Part shown: positions 5,560 through 14,251 of the stretch, piece by piece
Layout: each line of letters starts with the position of its first letter
Numbering within the stretch: position 1 is the stretch's first letter
From: Limnohabitans sp.
Lineage (GTDB): Bacteria; Pseudomonadota; Gammaproteobacteria; Burkholderiales; Burkholderiaceae_C
Direction: 5' to 3'
DNA: 20,762 nt
NCBI GenBank assembly: GCA_018883305.1
Contig: VEQI01000010.1
Coordinates: forward strand, 1-20,762
The notes under the pieces: generated by a model
Databases searched by the model: none
What the model saw: the letters and a program-made list of their open reading frames with translations, nothing else
Told to the model about the DNA's origin: nothing
Program-made: the position numbers and the translations under genes

Positions 5560-8010
5560 ATGAAACGACTTCAACTTGTGATGGTGGGTAACGGCATGGC
5601 TGGTGTGCGAACGCTGGAGGAGTTGCTCAAACTCAACCGCGAGCTCTACGACATCACCGTGTTCGGTGCTGAGCCGCATCCCAACTACAACCGCATTCTG
5701 CTCTCACCGGTGCTGGCTGGCGAGCAGCACTTCGAAGACATCATTCTCAATCCGATGTCATGGTACGAAGAGAACCGTATCACCCTGCATGCCGGCTGGA
5801 CCGTCACTGCAGTGGATCGTGTCAAGCGCATGGTGCATGCGGTCAGCGCCCAGGGCGAGAAGAAGTCCGTGCCCTACGATCGACTGGTGCTGGCCACCGG
5901 CTCCACACCCTTCATGCTGCCCATTCCCGGACGCGACCTGGACGGCGTCCTGGCCTATCGGGATATGGCTGACACACAGGCCATGATGGACGCTGCACGC
6001 CAATATAAACAGGCTGTCGTGATCGGGGGCGGGTTGCTGGGACTGGAAGCCGCCAACGGTCTGATGAAACGAGGAATGGACGTCACAGTCGTGCATGTGA
6101 GCGAGTGGCTCATGGAGCGACAACTCGATCGCACTGCTGGCGAGTTGCTGGCACAGTCGCTCAGCGCTCGGGGATTGAAGTTCCGGCTAAATGCACACAC
6201 CCAGGCCTTAGAAGCCGATGCCAACGGTCGAGTCGCTACGGTCATTCTGAAGGATGGCAGCCGTCTGCCGGCCCAGCTGGTCGTCATGGCTGTGGGAATA
6301 CGACCGCAAACCGCCTTGGCGGAACACATGCGGCTTCACTGCGACCGTGGCATTGTGGTCACCGACACATTGCAGACGATCACGGATCCACGAATCTATG
6401 CCGTCGGCGAATGTGCCAACCACCGTGGGATTGCTTATGGCCTGGTCGCGCCCCTCTTTGAGCAAGGCAAGGTCCTGGCCAATCACCTGGCTGAACTGGG
6501 CATCAGTCGCTACCTGGGATCCCTGACCTCCACCAAGCTGAAAGTCACCGGCATTGACCTGTTTTCAGCGGGCGACTTCATGGGCAGTGATGACGGCAGT
6601 ACCGAGGAGATCGTGCTGTCAGACACGCACGAAGGGGTTTATAAAAAACTCGTGCTACGAGACAACCAGCTCATCGGTGCGTGTCTCTATGGCGAAACGG
6701 TGGACGGTAGCTGGTATTTCAAGCTGCTGCGCGAGGGGCGAAATGTTGCAGACATCCGTGACAAACTCATGTTTGGCGAATCCAACATTGGTGATTCGGG
6801 ACATCAGGGCCACAGCCAGGCTGCCGCGATGCAAAACAGCGATGAAGTCTGCGGTTGCAATGGGGTGACCAAAGGCACGATCTGCCAGGCGATTCAAGAG
6901 AAGGGATTGTTCACCCTCGACGAGGTCCGCAAACACACCAAAGCCAGCGCCTCCTGCGGATCCTGCACCGGACTGGTCGAGCAGCTGTTGATGTTCACTG
7001 TTGGGGGAGACTACTCTGCCACGCCCAAACTCAAGCCCCTGTGCACCTGCACGGAACATGGTCATCAGGCAGTGCGCGAGGCCATTCGAGATCATCACCT
7101 CGTCACCATTGCGCAAGTGATGTCATTCATGGAGTGGCGTACACCCAACGGGTGTGCCACTTGCCGACCAGCCCTCAACTACTACCTCATCAGCACTTGG
7201 CCGAAAGAAGCCCGCGATGACCCGCAGAGCCGATTGATCAACGAACGCAGCCACGCCAACATCCAGAAGGACGGTACCTATTCGGTCGTTCCCAGGATGT
7301 GGGGTGGGGAAACCAGTGCTGCCGAATTGCGGCGCATTGCTGATGTGGTGGACAAATATCAGATCCCCACCGTGAAGGTCACCGGCGGACAGCGCATTGA
7401 TTTGCTGGGCGTCAAGAAGGAAGATCTCATCGCGGTCTGGCGTGATCTTGACATGCCCAGCGGACATGCGTATGCCAAAGCCTTGCGCACGGTCAAAACC
7501 TGCGTGGGCAGCGAGTGGTGTCGCATGGGCACGCAAGACAGCACGTCGATGGGCAAGTCGCTGGAACGCGCCATGTGGCGCATGTATGCCCCGCACAAGG
7601 TGAAGTTTGCGGTCTCTGGCTGTCCTCGCAACTGTGCGGAATCAGGCATCAAGGATGTTGGGATCATCGGGGTGGACAGCGGGTGGGAGATGTACATCGC
7701 GGGCAACGGTGGCATCAAGACCGAAGTGGCCCATTTTTTCACCAAACTCAAAACCGCCGAGGAAGTTCTGGAGTACACCGGTGCTTTCATGCAGTTGTAC
7801 CGCGAGGAAGGTTGGTACCTTGAGCGGACGGTTCACTATGTCAATCGCGTGGGACTTGACCATGTGAAGCAACGCATTCTGGAGGACGCAGCGGGACGCC
7901 AGTCTTTGTGGGCGCGCTTGCAAGATGCTTTGCAAGATGAACCCGACCCTTGGGTGGACCTGATCAAGGCACAAGTTGACACACGCCAGTTTGTCCCCCT
8001 GACGATTTGA
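5560..8010 (+). CDS. nirB: Nitrite reductase [NAD(P)H] large subunit
   Basis: Reduces nitrite to ammonium with NADH, cytosolic, 816 residues. The order is: FAD-binding GNGMAG (10-15); an NADH-binding Rossmann motif (VVIGGGLLGLEAANGL); the FAD motif IYAVGECANHRG; a first BFD-like [2Fe-2S] module starting at Cys431 (CGCNG ... SCGSC); a second Cys-rich BFD-like stretch (CTCTEHG ... CATC); and the ferredoxin-like and sirohaem/[4Fe-4S] domain with Cys648, Cys654, Cys688 and Cys692 (TCVGSEWC and GCPRNC). All four sirohaem-cluster cysteines are present. The start ATG 5560 gives MKRLQLVMVGNG, the normal NirB beginning; the longer in-frame extension overlaps nrtD. Partner: nirD, 45 bp downstream. Confidence 0.96.
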   Translation: MKRLQLVMVGNGMAGVRTLEELLKLNRELYDITVFGAEPHPNYNRILLSPVLAGEQHFEDIILNPMSWYEENRITLHAGWTVTAVDRVKRMVHAVSAQGEKKSVPYDRLVLATGSTPFMLPIPGRDLDGVLAYRDMADTQAMMDAARQYKQAVVIGGGLLGLEAANGLMKRGMDVTVVHVSEWLMERQLDRTAGELLAQSLSARGLKFRLNAHTQALEADANGRVATVILKDGSRLPAQLVVMAVGIRPQTALAEHMRLHCDRGIVVTDTLQTITDPRIYAVGECANHRGIAYGLVAPLFEQGKVLANHLAELGISRYLGSLTSTKLKVTGIDLFSAGDFMGSDDGSTEEIVLSDTHEGVYKKLVLRDNQLIGACLYGETVDGSWYFKLLREGRNVADIRDKLMFGESNIGDSGHQGHSQAAAMQNSDEVCGCNGVTKGTICQAIQEKGLFTLDEVRKHTKASASCGSCTGLVEQLLMFTVGGDYSATPKLKPLCTCTEHGHQAVREAIRDHHLVTIAQVMSFMEWRTPNGCATCRPALNYYLISTWPKEARDDPQSRLINERSHANIQKDGTYSVVPRMWGGETSAAELRRIADVVDKYQIPTVKVTGGQRIDLLGVKKEDLIAVWRDLDMPSGHAYAKALRTVKTCVGSEWCRMGTQDSTSMGKSLERAMWRMYAPHKVKFAVSGCPRNCAESGIKDVGIIGVDSGWEMYIAGNGGIKTEVAHFFTKLKTAEEVLEYTGAFMQLYREEGWYLERTVHYVNRVGLDHVKQRILEDAAGRQSLWARLQDALQDEPDPWVDLIKAQVDTRQFVPLTI

Positions 8011-8055
8011 CCATCACACCTTGATCTCTCAAAACCTTGACGCTTTGGACACACC

Positions 8056-8400
8056 ATGAAATTCAATGAATGGATTCCTGTTTGCAAGCTGGACGACATT
8101 CCCGTCCTGGGCGCGCGCTGCGTGCAGCGCCCCAAAGGCGCCCCGGTCGCCGTGTTTCGCAATGCGCAGCATCAGGTGTTCGCCCTGCTCGATCGTTGCC
8201 CCCACAAAGGCGGACCACTGAGTCAAGGCATCGTGTATGGCAATCATGTGGCCTGCCCGCTTCACAACTGGCAAATTGATCTCACCGATGGCTGTGCACA
8301 GGCCCCTGACGAGGGATGTAGCTCACGGTTTTCCGTGCAAATTCAAGACGATCAGGTGTTGTTGAACGCACACGAACTCCACAACCTGGCTCTGGACTGA
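8056..8400 (+). CDS. nirD: Nitrite reductase small subunit, Rieske type
   Basis: The small subunit of NADH nitrite reductase, 114 residues, a Rieske-fold protein. The ligand set is intact: Cys48 and His50 (CPHKGGPL) and Cys67 and His70 (CPLHNW), so a real [2Fe-2S] Rieske cluster is expected. Some enterobacterial NirD proteins have lost these ligands. The gene lies between nirB (45 bp upstream) and nasA (8 bp downstream), which supports the assignment over a generic Rieske ferredoxin. The intact cluster suggests a direct electron-transfer role within the complex. Confidence 0.93.
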   Translation: MKFNEWIPVCKLDDIPVLGARCVQRPKGAPVAVFRNAQHQVFALLDRCPHKGGPLSQGIVYGNHVACPLHNWQIDLTDGCAQAPDEGCSSRFSVQIQDDQVLLNAHELHNLALD

Positions 8401-8408
8401 ACCGCCCC

Positions 8409-11246
8409 ATGCCCTCGATCAAGGAAACTCGCTCCACCTGCCCTTACTGCGGCGTGGGTTGCGGCGTCATCATCCGCTCTCAAGCCGGGCGCATCCTGGA
8501 TGTTCAAGGTGATCCGCATCATCCTGCCAACCAGGGTCGGCTGTGCAGCAAAGGAAGTCAGCTGCATCTGAGTGCATCGCATGAGGTGACGCAAGCCAGT
8601 CGTTTGCTGCAACCACAACGCCGCTTGCTGCGGCATGGCCGCCTCGACCCGTTGAGTTGGGACAGTGCGATGCAATGGGCCAGCCAGCGAGTGGCTGAGA
8701 TTGTTCGCACGCACGGCCCTGATTCGGTGGGTTTTTATGTCTCGGGCCAATTACTGACGGAGGACTACTATGTCTTCAACAAGTTGGTCAAAGGTGTGCT
8801 GGGCACCAACAACATTGACACCAACTCACGTCTTTGCATGAGCAGTGCGGTGGCTGCGTACAAACTCACGCTGGGGGCAGATGCGCCACCCGCCTGTTAT
8901 GACGACCTGGAACATGCAGGCTGCGTGTTCATCGCCGGCAGCAACGCTGCCTGGGCACACCCAGTCTTGTTTCGGCGTCTGGAAGAAAGCCGAGCACGTC
9001 ACCCATCCATGAAGCTGATCGTGGTTGATCCACGTCGCACAGACACTGCGAGCTGTGCCGACCTGCACTTGGCGATTCGCCCGGGTACCGATGTCATGCT
9101 GTTCCACGGCATGCTGCACATCATGTTGCGAGAGGGCTGGACCGCGCCAGAATTTATCGCGCGTCACACGGATGACTTCTCGGCCCTGCAACGCCTGGTT
9201 CAAGATTGTTCGCCCGAGCAGGTGCAAGCGGTCTGCGGCATTTCTTCTGATCAACTCATACAGGCCTCTCGCTGGTTTGCTTGGGGCGGGGATGGACCTC
9301 AGCCAAATCGTGGGGCCACCTTGAGCCTGTACTGTCAGGGGTTGAACCAATCCAGCCACGGCACAGCCAACAACGCCAGTCTGATCAATCTGCATTTGGC
9401 CACGGTACAGCTGGGTCGCCCAGGTGCAGGGCCCTTTTCCCTCACGGGTCAACCCAATGCCATGGGTGGACGAGAGGTGGGCGGATTGGCCAATCTCTTG
9501 AGTGCCCACCGTGACTTGGCCAATCCAGCGCATCGTGCTGAGGTGGCTCGATTGTGGGGCGTGAGCAGCGTTCCTGAACATCCGGGGAAAACCGCCGTGG
9601 AAATGTTTCAGGCAGCAGCGGATGGGGAAATCAAGGCGCTGTGGATCGCCTGCACCAACCCGGCTCAATCCATGCCAGATCAATCCACCGTGCGACGAGC
9701 ACTGGAACGGGCCGAACTGGTGGTGGTTCAAGAAGCCTTTGCTGACACGGAAACCTGCAAGTATGCCGACCTGTTATTGCCCGCATCCACCTGGGGTGAA
9801 AAAGAGGGCACGGTGACCAACAGTGAGCGTCGCATCTCTCGTGTTCGCGCAGCGGTCCCGGCAGCGGGTCAGGCCCGGCATGACTGGCAGATCGTCGTGG
9901 ATCTGGCTCAACGGCTGTTGGCTCAGCCCGACATTGCGCGACGTTGCCCGGGCCTGAAGATGGACTATGCAAACACCGAGTCCATCTGGCTGGAGCACCG
10001 CGAGTCCACGCGCGGTCGGGATCTGGACATCACGGGGATGAGCTACGCCCAACTCGAGACGCAGCCACAACAATGGCCCATGCCAGCCGGCCAGACAGAG
10101 GGTAAGGTGAGGTTGTATGAGGATGGCGTGTTCCCCACCCCGAACGGGCGCGCCCGCTTTGTGGCCCTGCCTTACCAACCCACGGCGGAGGTCACCGACA
10201 CCCGCTGGCCATTTGCGTTGATCTCAGGTCGTCTCAGAGATCAATGGCATGGCATGACGCGCACAGGTCTGGTTCCTCAATTGTTTGGTCATGCCCCCGA
10301 GCCTCAGGTGCAACTGAATCCGGTTGACATGCAATCGCTGCAGTTGCAAGAGGGCGATCTGGTCCATATCACCAGCCGTCGCGGATCACTGGTGGTGGCG
10401 GCTAGCGGCTGCACGGACATTGCAACCGGTCAGGCATTCATGGCGATGCATTGGGGTCAGGCCTATCTGAGCGGTCGCAGCAACCGCAACATGCCACTGG
10501 CGGGTATCAACGCACTCACAACCTCTGCGTTTTGCCCCAGGTCCAAGCAACCCGAGTTGAAGCACGCCGCCGTCAAGATACTCAAGGCCGAGTTGCCCTG
10601 GCGTTTGTTGGCCCTTGGCTGGTTCCCACGTGGGCAGGCGGTCGAGTTGATGCAGTTACTTCGCCCCCAGATGGGGCGGTTCGAATTTGCCACCTGCGTG
10701 GCCTTTGCCGACCTGTCCCCGCAGGTCCATCGGCAGGGCGTACTTTTTCGTGCTGCCTGTAGCGAAGCACCACCGCTTGAATCGGTGCTGGAACTCGAAA
10801 GCCTCTTTGGCATCACGCCCCATGGGGGCTTACGATACATCGATGCACGGCCAGTCCATCTGCGAAGTCTTCGCCTGTCGCCCACCTCCGACGGATTGGA
10901 CGCCACACTGGAAGCCATGATGCTGGCGGGTGACGCACGTGCTGAGGGCTGGCTCAAGGCCATGCTGGAAGGCTCTCACCCCGTTCGGGCACTTGGACGC
11001 CGGCTGCTCATGACAGGTGTGGATTCGCCGGTGTCGATGCCCTCTGGCGGTCAGGTCGTATGCAGCTGCCTGGGCGTGAAGGACCAGGCCATTCAGGATG
11101 TCCTGGTCCACACCACTGGAGGTGAAACGGCGCAGCTGGAGCGGTTGCAATCTCAGCTGAGGTGCGGCACTCAATGTGGGTCGTGCGTGCCGCAGCTTAA
11201 ACGGATGATTCGACTGCGGCCTCAGGCCGAAAACAGCCACGGCTGA
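8409..11246 (+). CDS. nasA: Assimilatory nitrate reductase catalytic subunit with C-terminal [2Fe-2S] domain
   Basis: A cytosolic molybdenum enzyme that reduces nitrate to nitrite, 945 residues. The N-terminal [4Fe-4S] motif is Cys11, Cys14, Cys18 and Cys46 (CPYCGVGCGV ... LCSKG). The bis-MGD molybdopterin domains follow, with Cys143 in SRLCMSS as the predicted Mo ligand. NasA/NarB-type blocks include QGLNQSSHGTANN and GREVGGLANLLSAHRDL. The C-terminus adds a BFD-like [2Fe-2S] domain with CxC at 885/887 and CxxC at 923/926, as in Klebsiella-type NasA; cyanobacterial NarB lacks it. It has no Tat signal, unlike NapA. No dedicated NasC-type diaphorase gene is next to it. Its 3' end overlaps the convergent monooxygenase gene by 25 bp, and no terminator is visible. 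Confidence 0.95.
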   Translation: MPSIKETRSTCPYCGVGCGVIIRSQAGRILDVQGDPHHPANQGRLCSKGSQLHLSASHEVTQASRLLQPQRRLLRHGRLDPLSWDSAMQWASQRVAEIVRTHGPDSVGFYVSGQLLTEDYYVFNKLVKGVLGTNNIDTNSRLCMSSAVAAYKLTLGADAPPACYDDLEHAGCVFIAGSNAAWAHPVLFRRLEESRARHPSMKLIVVDPRRTDTASCADLHLAIRPGTDVMLFHGMLHIMLREGWTAPEFIARHTDDFSALQRLVQDCSPEQVQAVCGISSDQLIQASRWFAWGGDGPQPNRGATLSLYCQGLNQSSHGTANNASLINLHLATVQLGRPGAGPFSLTGQPNAMGGREVGGLANLLSAHRDLANPAHRAEVARLWGVSSVPEHPGKTAVEMFQAAADGEIKALWIACTNPAQSMPDQSTVRRALERAELVVVQEAFADTETCKYADLLLPASTWGEKEGTVTNSERRISRVRAAVPAAGQARHDWQIVVDLAQRLLAQPDIARRCPGLKMDYANTESIWLEHRESTRGRDLDITGMSYAQLETQPQQWPMPAGQTEGKVRLYEDGVFPTPNGRARFVALPYQPTAEVTDTRWPFALISGRLRDQWHGMTRTGLVPQLFGHAPEPQVQLNPVDMQSLQLQEGDLVHITSRRGSLVVAASGCTDIATGQAFMAMHWGQAYLSGRSNRNMPLAGINALTTSAFCPRSKQPELKHAAVKILKAELPWRLLALGWFPRGQAVELMQLLRPQMGRFEFATCVAFADLSPQVHRQGVLFRAACSEAPPLESVLELESLFGITPHGGLRYIDARPVHLRSLRLSPTSDGLDATLEAMMLAGDARAEGWLKAMLEGSHPVRALGRRLLMTGVDSPVSMPSGGQVVCSCLGVKDQAIQDVLVHTTGGETAQLERLQSQLRCGTQCGSCVPQLKRMIRLRPQAENSHG

Positions 11247-12424
11247 TCCAGCAACCGCTGACCCATGATCTTCAAGCCCAGGTCACGCCCCCATCGCATC
11301 AAACCAGTGGCATGGAAGATGTCTGCGTTGCGACGGGACTGCAACTGCACGCGTGCATTGCGTGACCAGCGGGCTTCAGCAAAGCGGTGCAAGCGCTGCG
11401 GCACGGTCAACTCGGTGCGAGTCCACCACTGTGCCAGGCTGTCGGCGTCTTCGATGGCCATGCCAGCACCCTGAGCCAGATAGGGTAACATGGGATGCGC
11501 CGCATCTCCCAGCAGTGCCACTCGCCCGCGCGCCATTTGATCCGGCCCCGCCACAATGCCTCGTCCATAAAGCGGCCATACGCGCCAGTGGTCGATCATG
11601 CCGACCAGATCACGCACGAACGTACATCCACGCCGCATCGCTGATTGCAAATCGGCCGCAACCTCCTGCGGCTCACGTGTCAGATCCCATCCGGGAGCCA
11701 TATGACGTTGCGGCCCCTGAGGTTGCAGCAACAGCACCACATTGAGCCATTCACCTTGACGTACCGGGTAGGTCACCAGATGCAGGTGCGGGCCCATCCA
11801 CACCGTCACCACCTGGCTGCGCAGCCGCTCAGGGAGCAACACCTGAGGCACCATGGCCCGGTAGGCAAGATGTCCAGTGGCTGCTGGTTCGGGCAAGGAC
11901 CAGCCGCTGGAACGCACGCGACTCCAAAGGCCATCAGCCCCAACAAGGGCGGCCGCCTGGATTTGCACCTTCGACGCCGATGGCCCGGACTGAAGTTCCA
12001 GGCTCACACCGTCCATTTGCTCATCCCAGCGCATGCAGGTGGCATGCAACTGCAATTTGGTCGTGCCACCTTGCTCAACCGCCTCGCGCAGCACGGTCTG
12101 CAAATCGGCGCGGTGAACGGTGGCGTAGGGGGCGCCGTAGCGTTGCTCAAAGGTGCGTCCCAGCGGCAAACTGGCCAACACCTGCCCGCTCAACACATCG
12201 CGCGCCTGCAAAGTCAGGGGTCGTGCGATGCGCTCCTGCAAAGCGTCTTTCAAGCCCCAGGCATAGAGACGCCGCATGACATGCGGCCCCATTTGAATGC
12301 CCGCCCCAACTTCTGTGAGCTCGGCTGCCCGTTCATAAAGTTCGCAGGCATGCCCCGCCCTGTGCATCGCCAAGGCCAGTGACAAACCGCCCATCCCGGC
12401 ACCAATGATGGCCAGGCTGGTCAT
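11222..12424 (-). CDS. FAD-dependent aromatic-hydroxylase-type monooxygenase
   Basis: A single-component flavin monooxygenase of 400 residues (PHBH/salicylate hydroxylase superfamily). The FAD motif GAGMGG is at 8-13, the DG motif GADGLWSRVR has Asp164, and the GD motif LLGDAAHPMLPYLAQGAGMAIEDA has Asp307. The C-terminal block SRRNADIFHATGLMRWGRD resembles salicylate 1-/3-hydroxybenzoate 6-hydroxylase relatives. ATG 12424 overlaps the adenine deaminase stop by 4 bp (ATGA), so the two are translationally coupled. This makes a purine-related substrate such as urate (HpxO-like hydroxylation) conceivable, but residues I recall from HpxO proteins do not stand out. The substrate is unknown; the flavin monooxygenase family is certain. 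Confidence 0.8.
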   Translation of the reverse strand: MTSLAIIGAGMGGLSLALAMHRAGHACELYERAAELTEVGAGIQMGPHVMRRLYAWGLKDALQERIARPLTLQARDVLSGQVLASLPLGRTFEQRYGAPYATVHRADLQTVLREAVEQGGTTKLQLHATCMRWDEQMDGVSLELQSGPSASKVQIQAAALVGADGLWSRVRSSGWSLPEPAATGHLAYRAMVPQVLLPERLRSQVVTVWMGPHLHLVTYPVRQGEWLNVVLLLQPQGPQRHMAPGWDLTREPQEVAADLQSAMRRGCTFVRDLVGMIDHWRVWPLYGRGIVAGPDQMARGRVALLGDAAHPMLPYLAQGAGMAIEDADSLAQWWTRTELTVPQRLHRFAEARWSRNARVQLQSRRNADIFHATGLMRWGRDLGLKIMGQRLLDQPWLFSA

Positions 12425-13488
12425 GACGACAGCGCTCTCAAACAACACGCCTCCAGCTGGTCGAGCCAGATCTGGCGTTGTTCATTGGATACGAAGCTGG
12501 CCTGCAGGCTGTTGCGAGCCAGCTGGTAGGCATGCCAGGCGTTGAGCTGCAAGGCATCGCAGGTCTGTTGAAAATTGTCCAGCAGGTAGCCACCAAAATA
12601 AGCCGGATCGTCAGAATGGATCGACACGCATGCCCCCAGCTCCAGCATCTGACGAAGATTGTGAGCGGTCAGTTGTCCGAAGACGCACAGTTTCACATTG
12701 GAGAGCGGGCAGACCGTCAGCGGGATCTGGTCTCGCACCAGGCGCTGCATCAGCGCGGTGTCCTGCAAAGCTTGAACGCCGTGGTCGATGCGCTCCACTT
12801 GCAACAGGTCCAAGGCCTCGTAGATATAGGACGGCGGCCCCTCCTCGCCGGCATGAGCCACCACATGCAGACCCAGGCGACGGGCACGGGCAAACACTCG
12901 CTGAAACTTGCTGGGTGGGTGCCCCAACTCGCTGGAGTCCAGTCCAACACCCATGAATCTGTCACGCCAGGGCAAGGCCTCTTCCAGTGTCTGCAAGGCC
13001 GCCTCCTCGCTCAAGTGTCGAAGGAAACACAAGATGAGCTCTGCATGAACGCCCAGCTCAGCGTGGGCTCGCTGACAGGCACGGTGCAAGCCTTCGATCA
13101 CGGCGCCCATCGGGACCCCGCGTGCGGTGTGTGTTTGCGGATCGAAGAACAGTTCGGCGTGAACGACGCCGTCAGCCGCTGCCCGCTGGAAGTACGCCCA
13201 GGCCATGTCTTCAAAATCCCGCTCATGCAACAGCACACTCGCGCCTGCGTAATAGATGTCGAGAAAGCTTTGCAGATCCTTGAACGCGTAGGCTCGACGC
13301 AGGCTCTCCACATCCGGATACGTCAGCGACACACCGTTGCGCTGTGCCAACTGGAAGATCATCTCTGGCTCCAGCGAACCTTCGATATGGATGTGCAACT
13401 CGGCCTTAGGCATGCGCTTCAGGAGCGCTGGCAACGCTGATTGGGGAACGCGTTGCAGGTCAGTGAACGTGAAAGTGGAATCGGTCAT
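12421..13488 (-). CDS. Adenine deaminase of the adenosine-deaminase-like family
   Basis: A zinc-dependent amidohydrolase of 355 residues, predicted to convert adenine to hypoxanthine and ammonia. Metal ligands and catalytic residues visible are His32/His34 (ELHIHIEGS), His212 with Glu215 in AHAGEEG, RIDHGV, and Asp293-Asp294 (HSDDPAYFGG). The segment GLDSSELGHPPSKF is the pattern of adenine deaminases (the PA0148/yeast Aah1 type); true adenosine deaminases usually have a GLAGDE-type segment there. Automated annotation would often call it 'adenosine deaminase'. ATG 13488 gives MTDSTFTFTDL; an upstream in-frame start at 13521 has no support. It is followed by the ATGA-overlapping monooxygenase gene. 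The purine role is supported by the xdh and 8-oxoguanine deaminase genes nearby. Confidence 0.85.
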   Translation of the reverse strand: MTDSTFTFTDLQRVPQSALPALLKRMPKAELHIHIEGSLEPEMIFQLAQRNGVSLTYPDVESLRRAYAFKDLQSFLDIYYAGASVLLHERDFEDMAWAYFQRAAADGVVHAELFFDPQTHTARGVPMGAVIEGLHRACQRAHAELGVHAELILCFLRHLSEEAALQTLEEALPWRDRFMGVGLDSSELGHPPSKFQRVFARARRLGLHVVAHAGEEGPPSYIYEALDLLQVERIDHGVQALQDTALMQRLVRDQIPLTVCPLSNVKLCVFGQLTAHNLRQMLELGACVSIHSDDPAYFGGYLLDNFQQTCDALQLNAWHAYQLARNSLQASFVSNEQRQIWLDQLEACCLRALSS

Positions 13489-13542
13489 GAACGCATTGAA
13501 AATGATGACACGGCAGCACAACCACGTGCCCTGCCCTGCATT

Positions 13543-13583
13543 ATGCGTTCACCCGGTGTACGCATGGCTTGGCCATGGCACAC
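13543..13583. repeat. Two overlapping inverted repeats between the Crp/Fnr and adenine deaminase genes
   Basis: A 23-bp near-palindrome at 13543-13565 (arms ATGCGT-t-CACC and GGTG-t-ACGCAT around a central C; one mismatched pair per arm) overlaps a second one at 13556-13583 (GTGT, CATGGC, 3-nt loop, GCCATG, ACAC). Neither is followed by a T-run in either direction, so a simple terminator is unlikely. An operator for the adenine deaminase gene, whose start is at 13488, is a reasonable guess. Confidence 0.45.
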
Positions 13584-13592
13584 AAGGGCGGC

Positions 13593-14225
13593 TCAGGCGC
13601 CCACCAGATGGCGTAGCCCTGTAGGGTCCACAACATCCAAGACACGGCCTCGGCCACGGATAAAGCCGCGCTCGCGCAGGTCACGCAGCACACGTGACAG
13701 CGTTTCAGGGGCAATCCCCAGTTGCTCGGCAATCTGACGCTTGCGTTGGGTGAATTGCACCGCCATGGACTCTCGATCAATGGGTTGGGCATGTTCCAGC
13801 AGCCACTCGGCACAACGCGCCTGAGCATCCATGGCCAAACGACTGACAGACAGTTCGGTCATCTGACGCTGCCCCAGGGCGAGGTCGTGAATGAGGTCCC
13901 GGGTAGAGACGGTCTGCTGGGCCAACCATGCCTGAAATTCGCGCAATGGCACCCGCTTGACCACCAGCGGCGTCTCAGCCACGGCGTCATAGCTCATGGG
14001 TTGATCCAGTACGGCCGCAGACAGGTCCAGCCAACCCGGCGCCACCATCTTGCTCAAACGGTGCGGCGCCTGCTCGCCCTGGAACAGGCCCAGCCCCACG
14101 CGGCCTTGCAGCAGGTAGTAGACGCATTTGGCCGTCTGACCACGTGAGAAGACCCGATGGCCCGTATCGATGGACTGCGGGTCCGCTTGCTTGAGCAGTT
14201 CGGTGAGTGACATGATGGCTGCCAC
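13593..14225 (-). CDS. Crp/Fnr-family transcriptional regulator without FNR cysteines
   Basis: 210 residues from a GTG at 14225 (CAGGG eight bases upstream); ATG 14213 (MSLTELL) is the alternative. The N-terminal two thirds is a cyclic-nucleotide-binding-like beta-barrel (FSRGQTAKCVYYLLQGRVGLGL), then a dimer helix and a C-terminal winged helix. The recognition helix APETLSRVLRDL carries Glu174, Ser177 and Arg178, the E-xx-SR pattern of FNR/DNR proteins that read TTGAT half-sites. There are only two cysteines and none in an FNR-type N-terminal cluster, so no oxygen-sensing [4Fe-4S] is expected. The cAMP-contacting Arg-Ser of CRP is also not seen. An FNR-like box lies 33 bp upstream, suggesting autoregulation. 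The signal is unknown. Confidence 0.85.
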   Translation of the reverse strand: MAAIMSLTELLKQADPQSIDTGHRVFSRGQTAKCVYYLLQGRVGLGLFQGEQAPHRLSKMVAPGWLDLSAAVLDQPMSYDAVAETPLVVKRVPLREFQAWLAQQTVSTRDLIHDLALGQRQMTELSVSRLAMDAQARCAEWLLEHAQPIDRESMAVQFTQRKRQIAEQLGIAPETLSRVLRDLRERGFIRGRGRVLDVVDPTGLRHLVGA

Positions 14226-14251
14226 TGTGCCAGCCCTGACCGCCCGGAGCC

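Noticed and set aside
13556..13583. Hairpin after the Crp/Fnr gene as a rho-independent terminator
   Set aside because: There is no T-run following it on the minus strand, and the stem is interrupted by unequal bulges.
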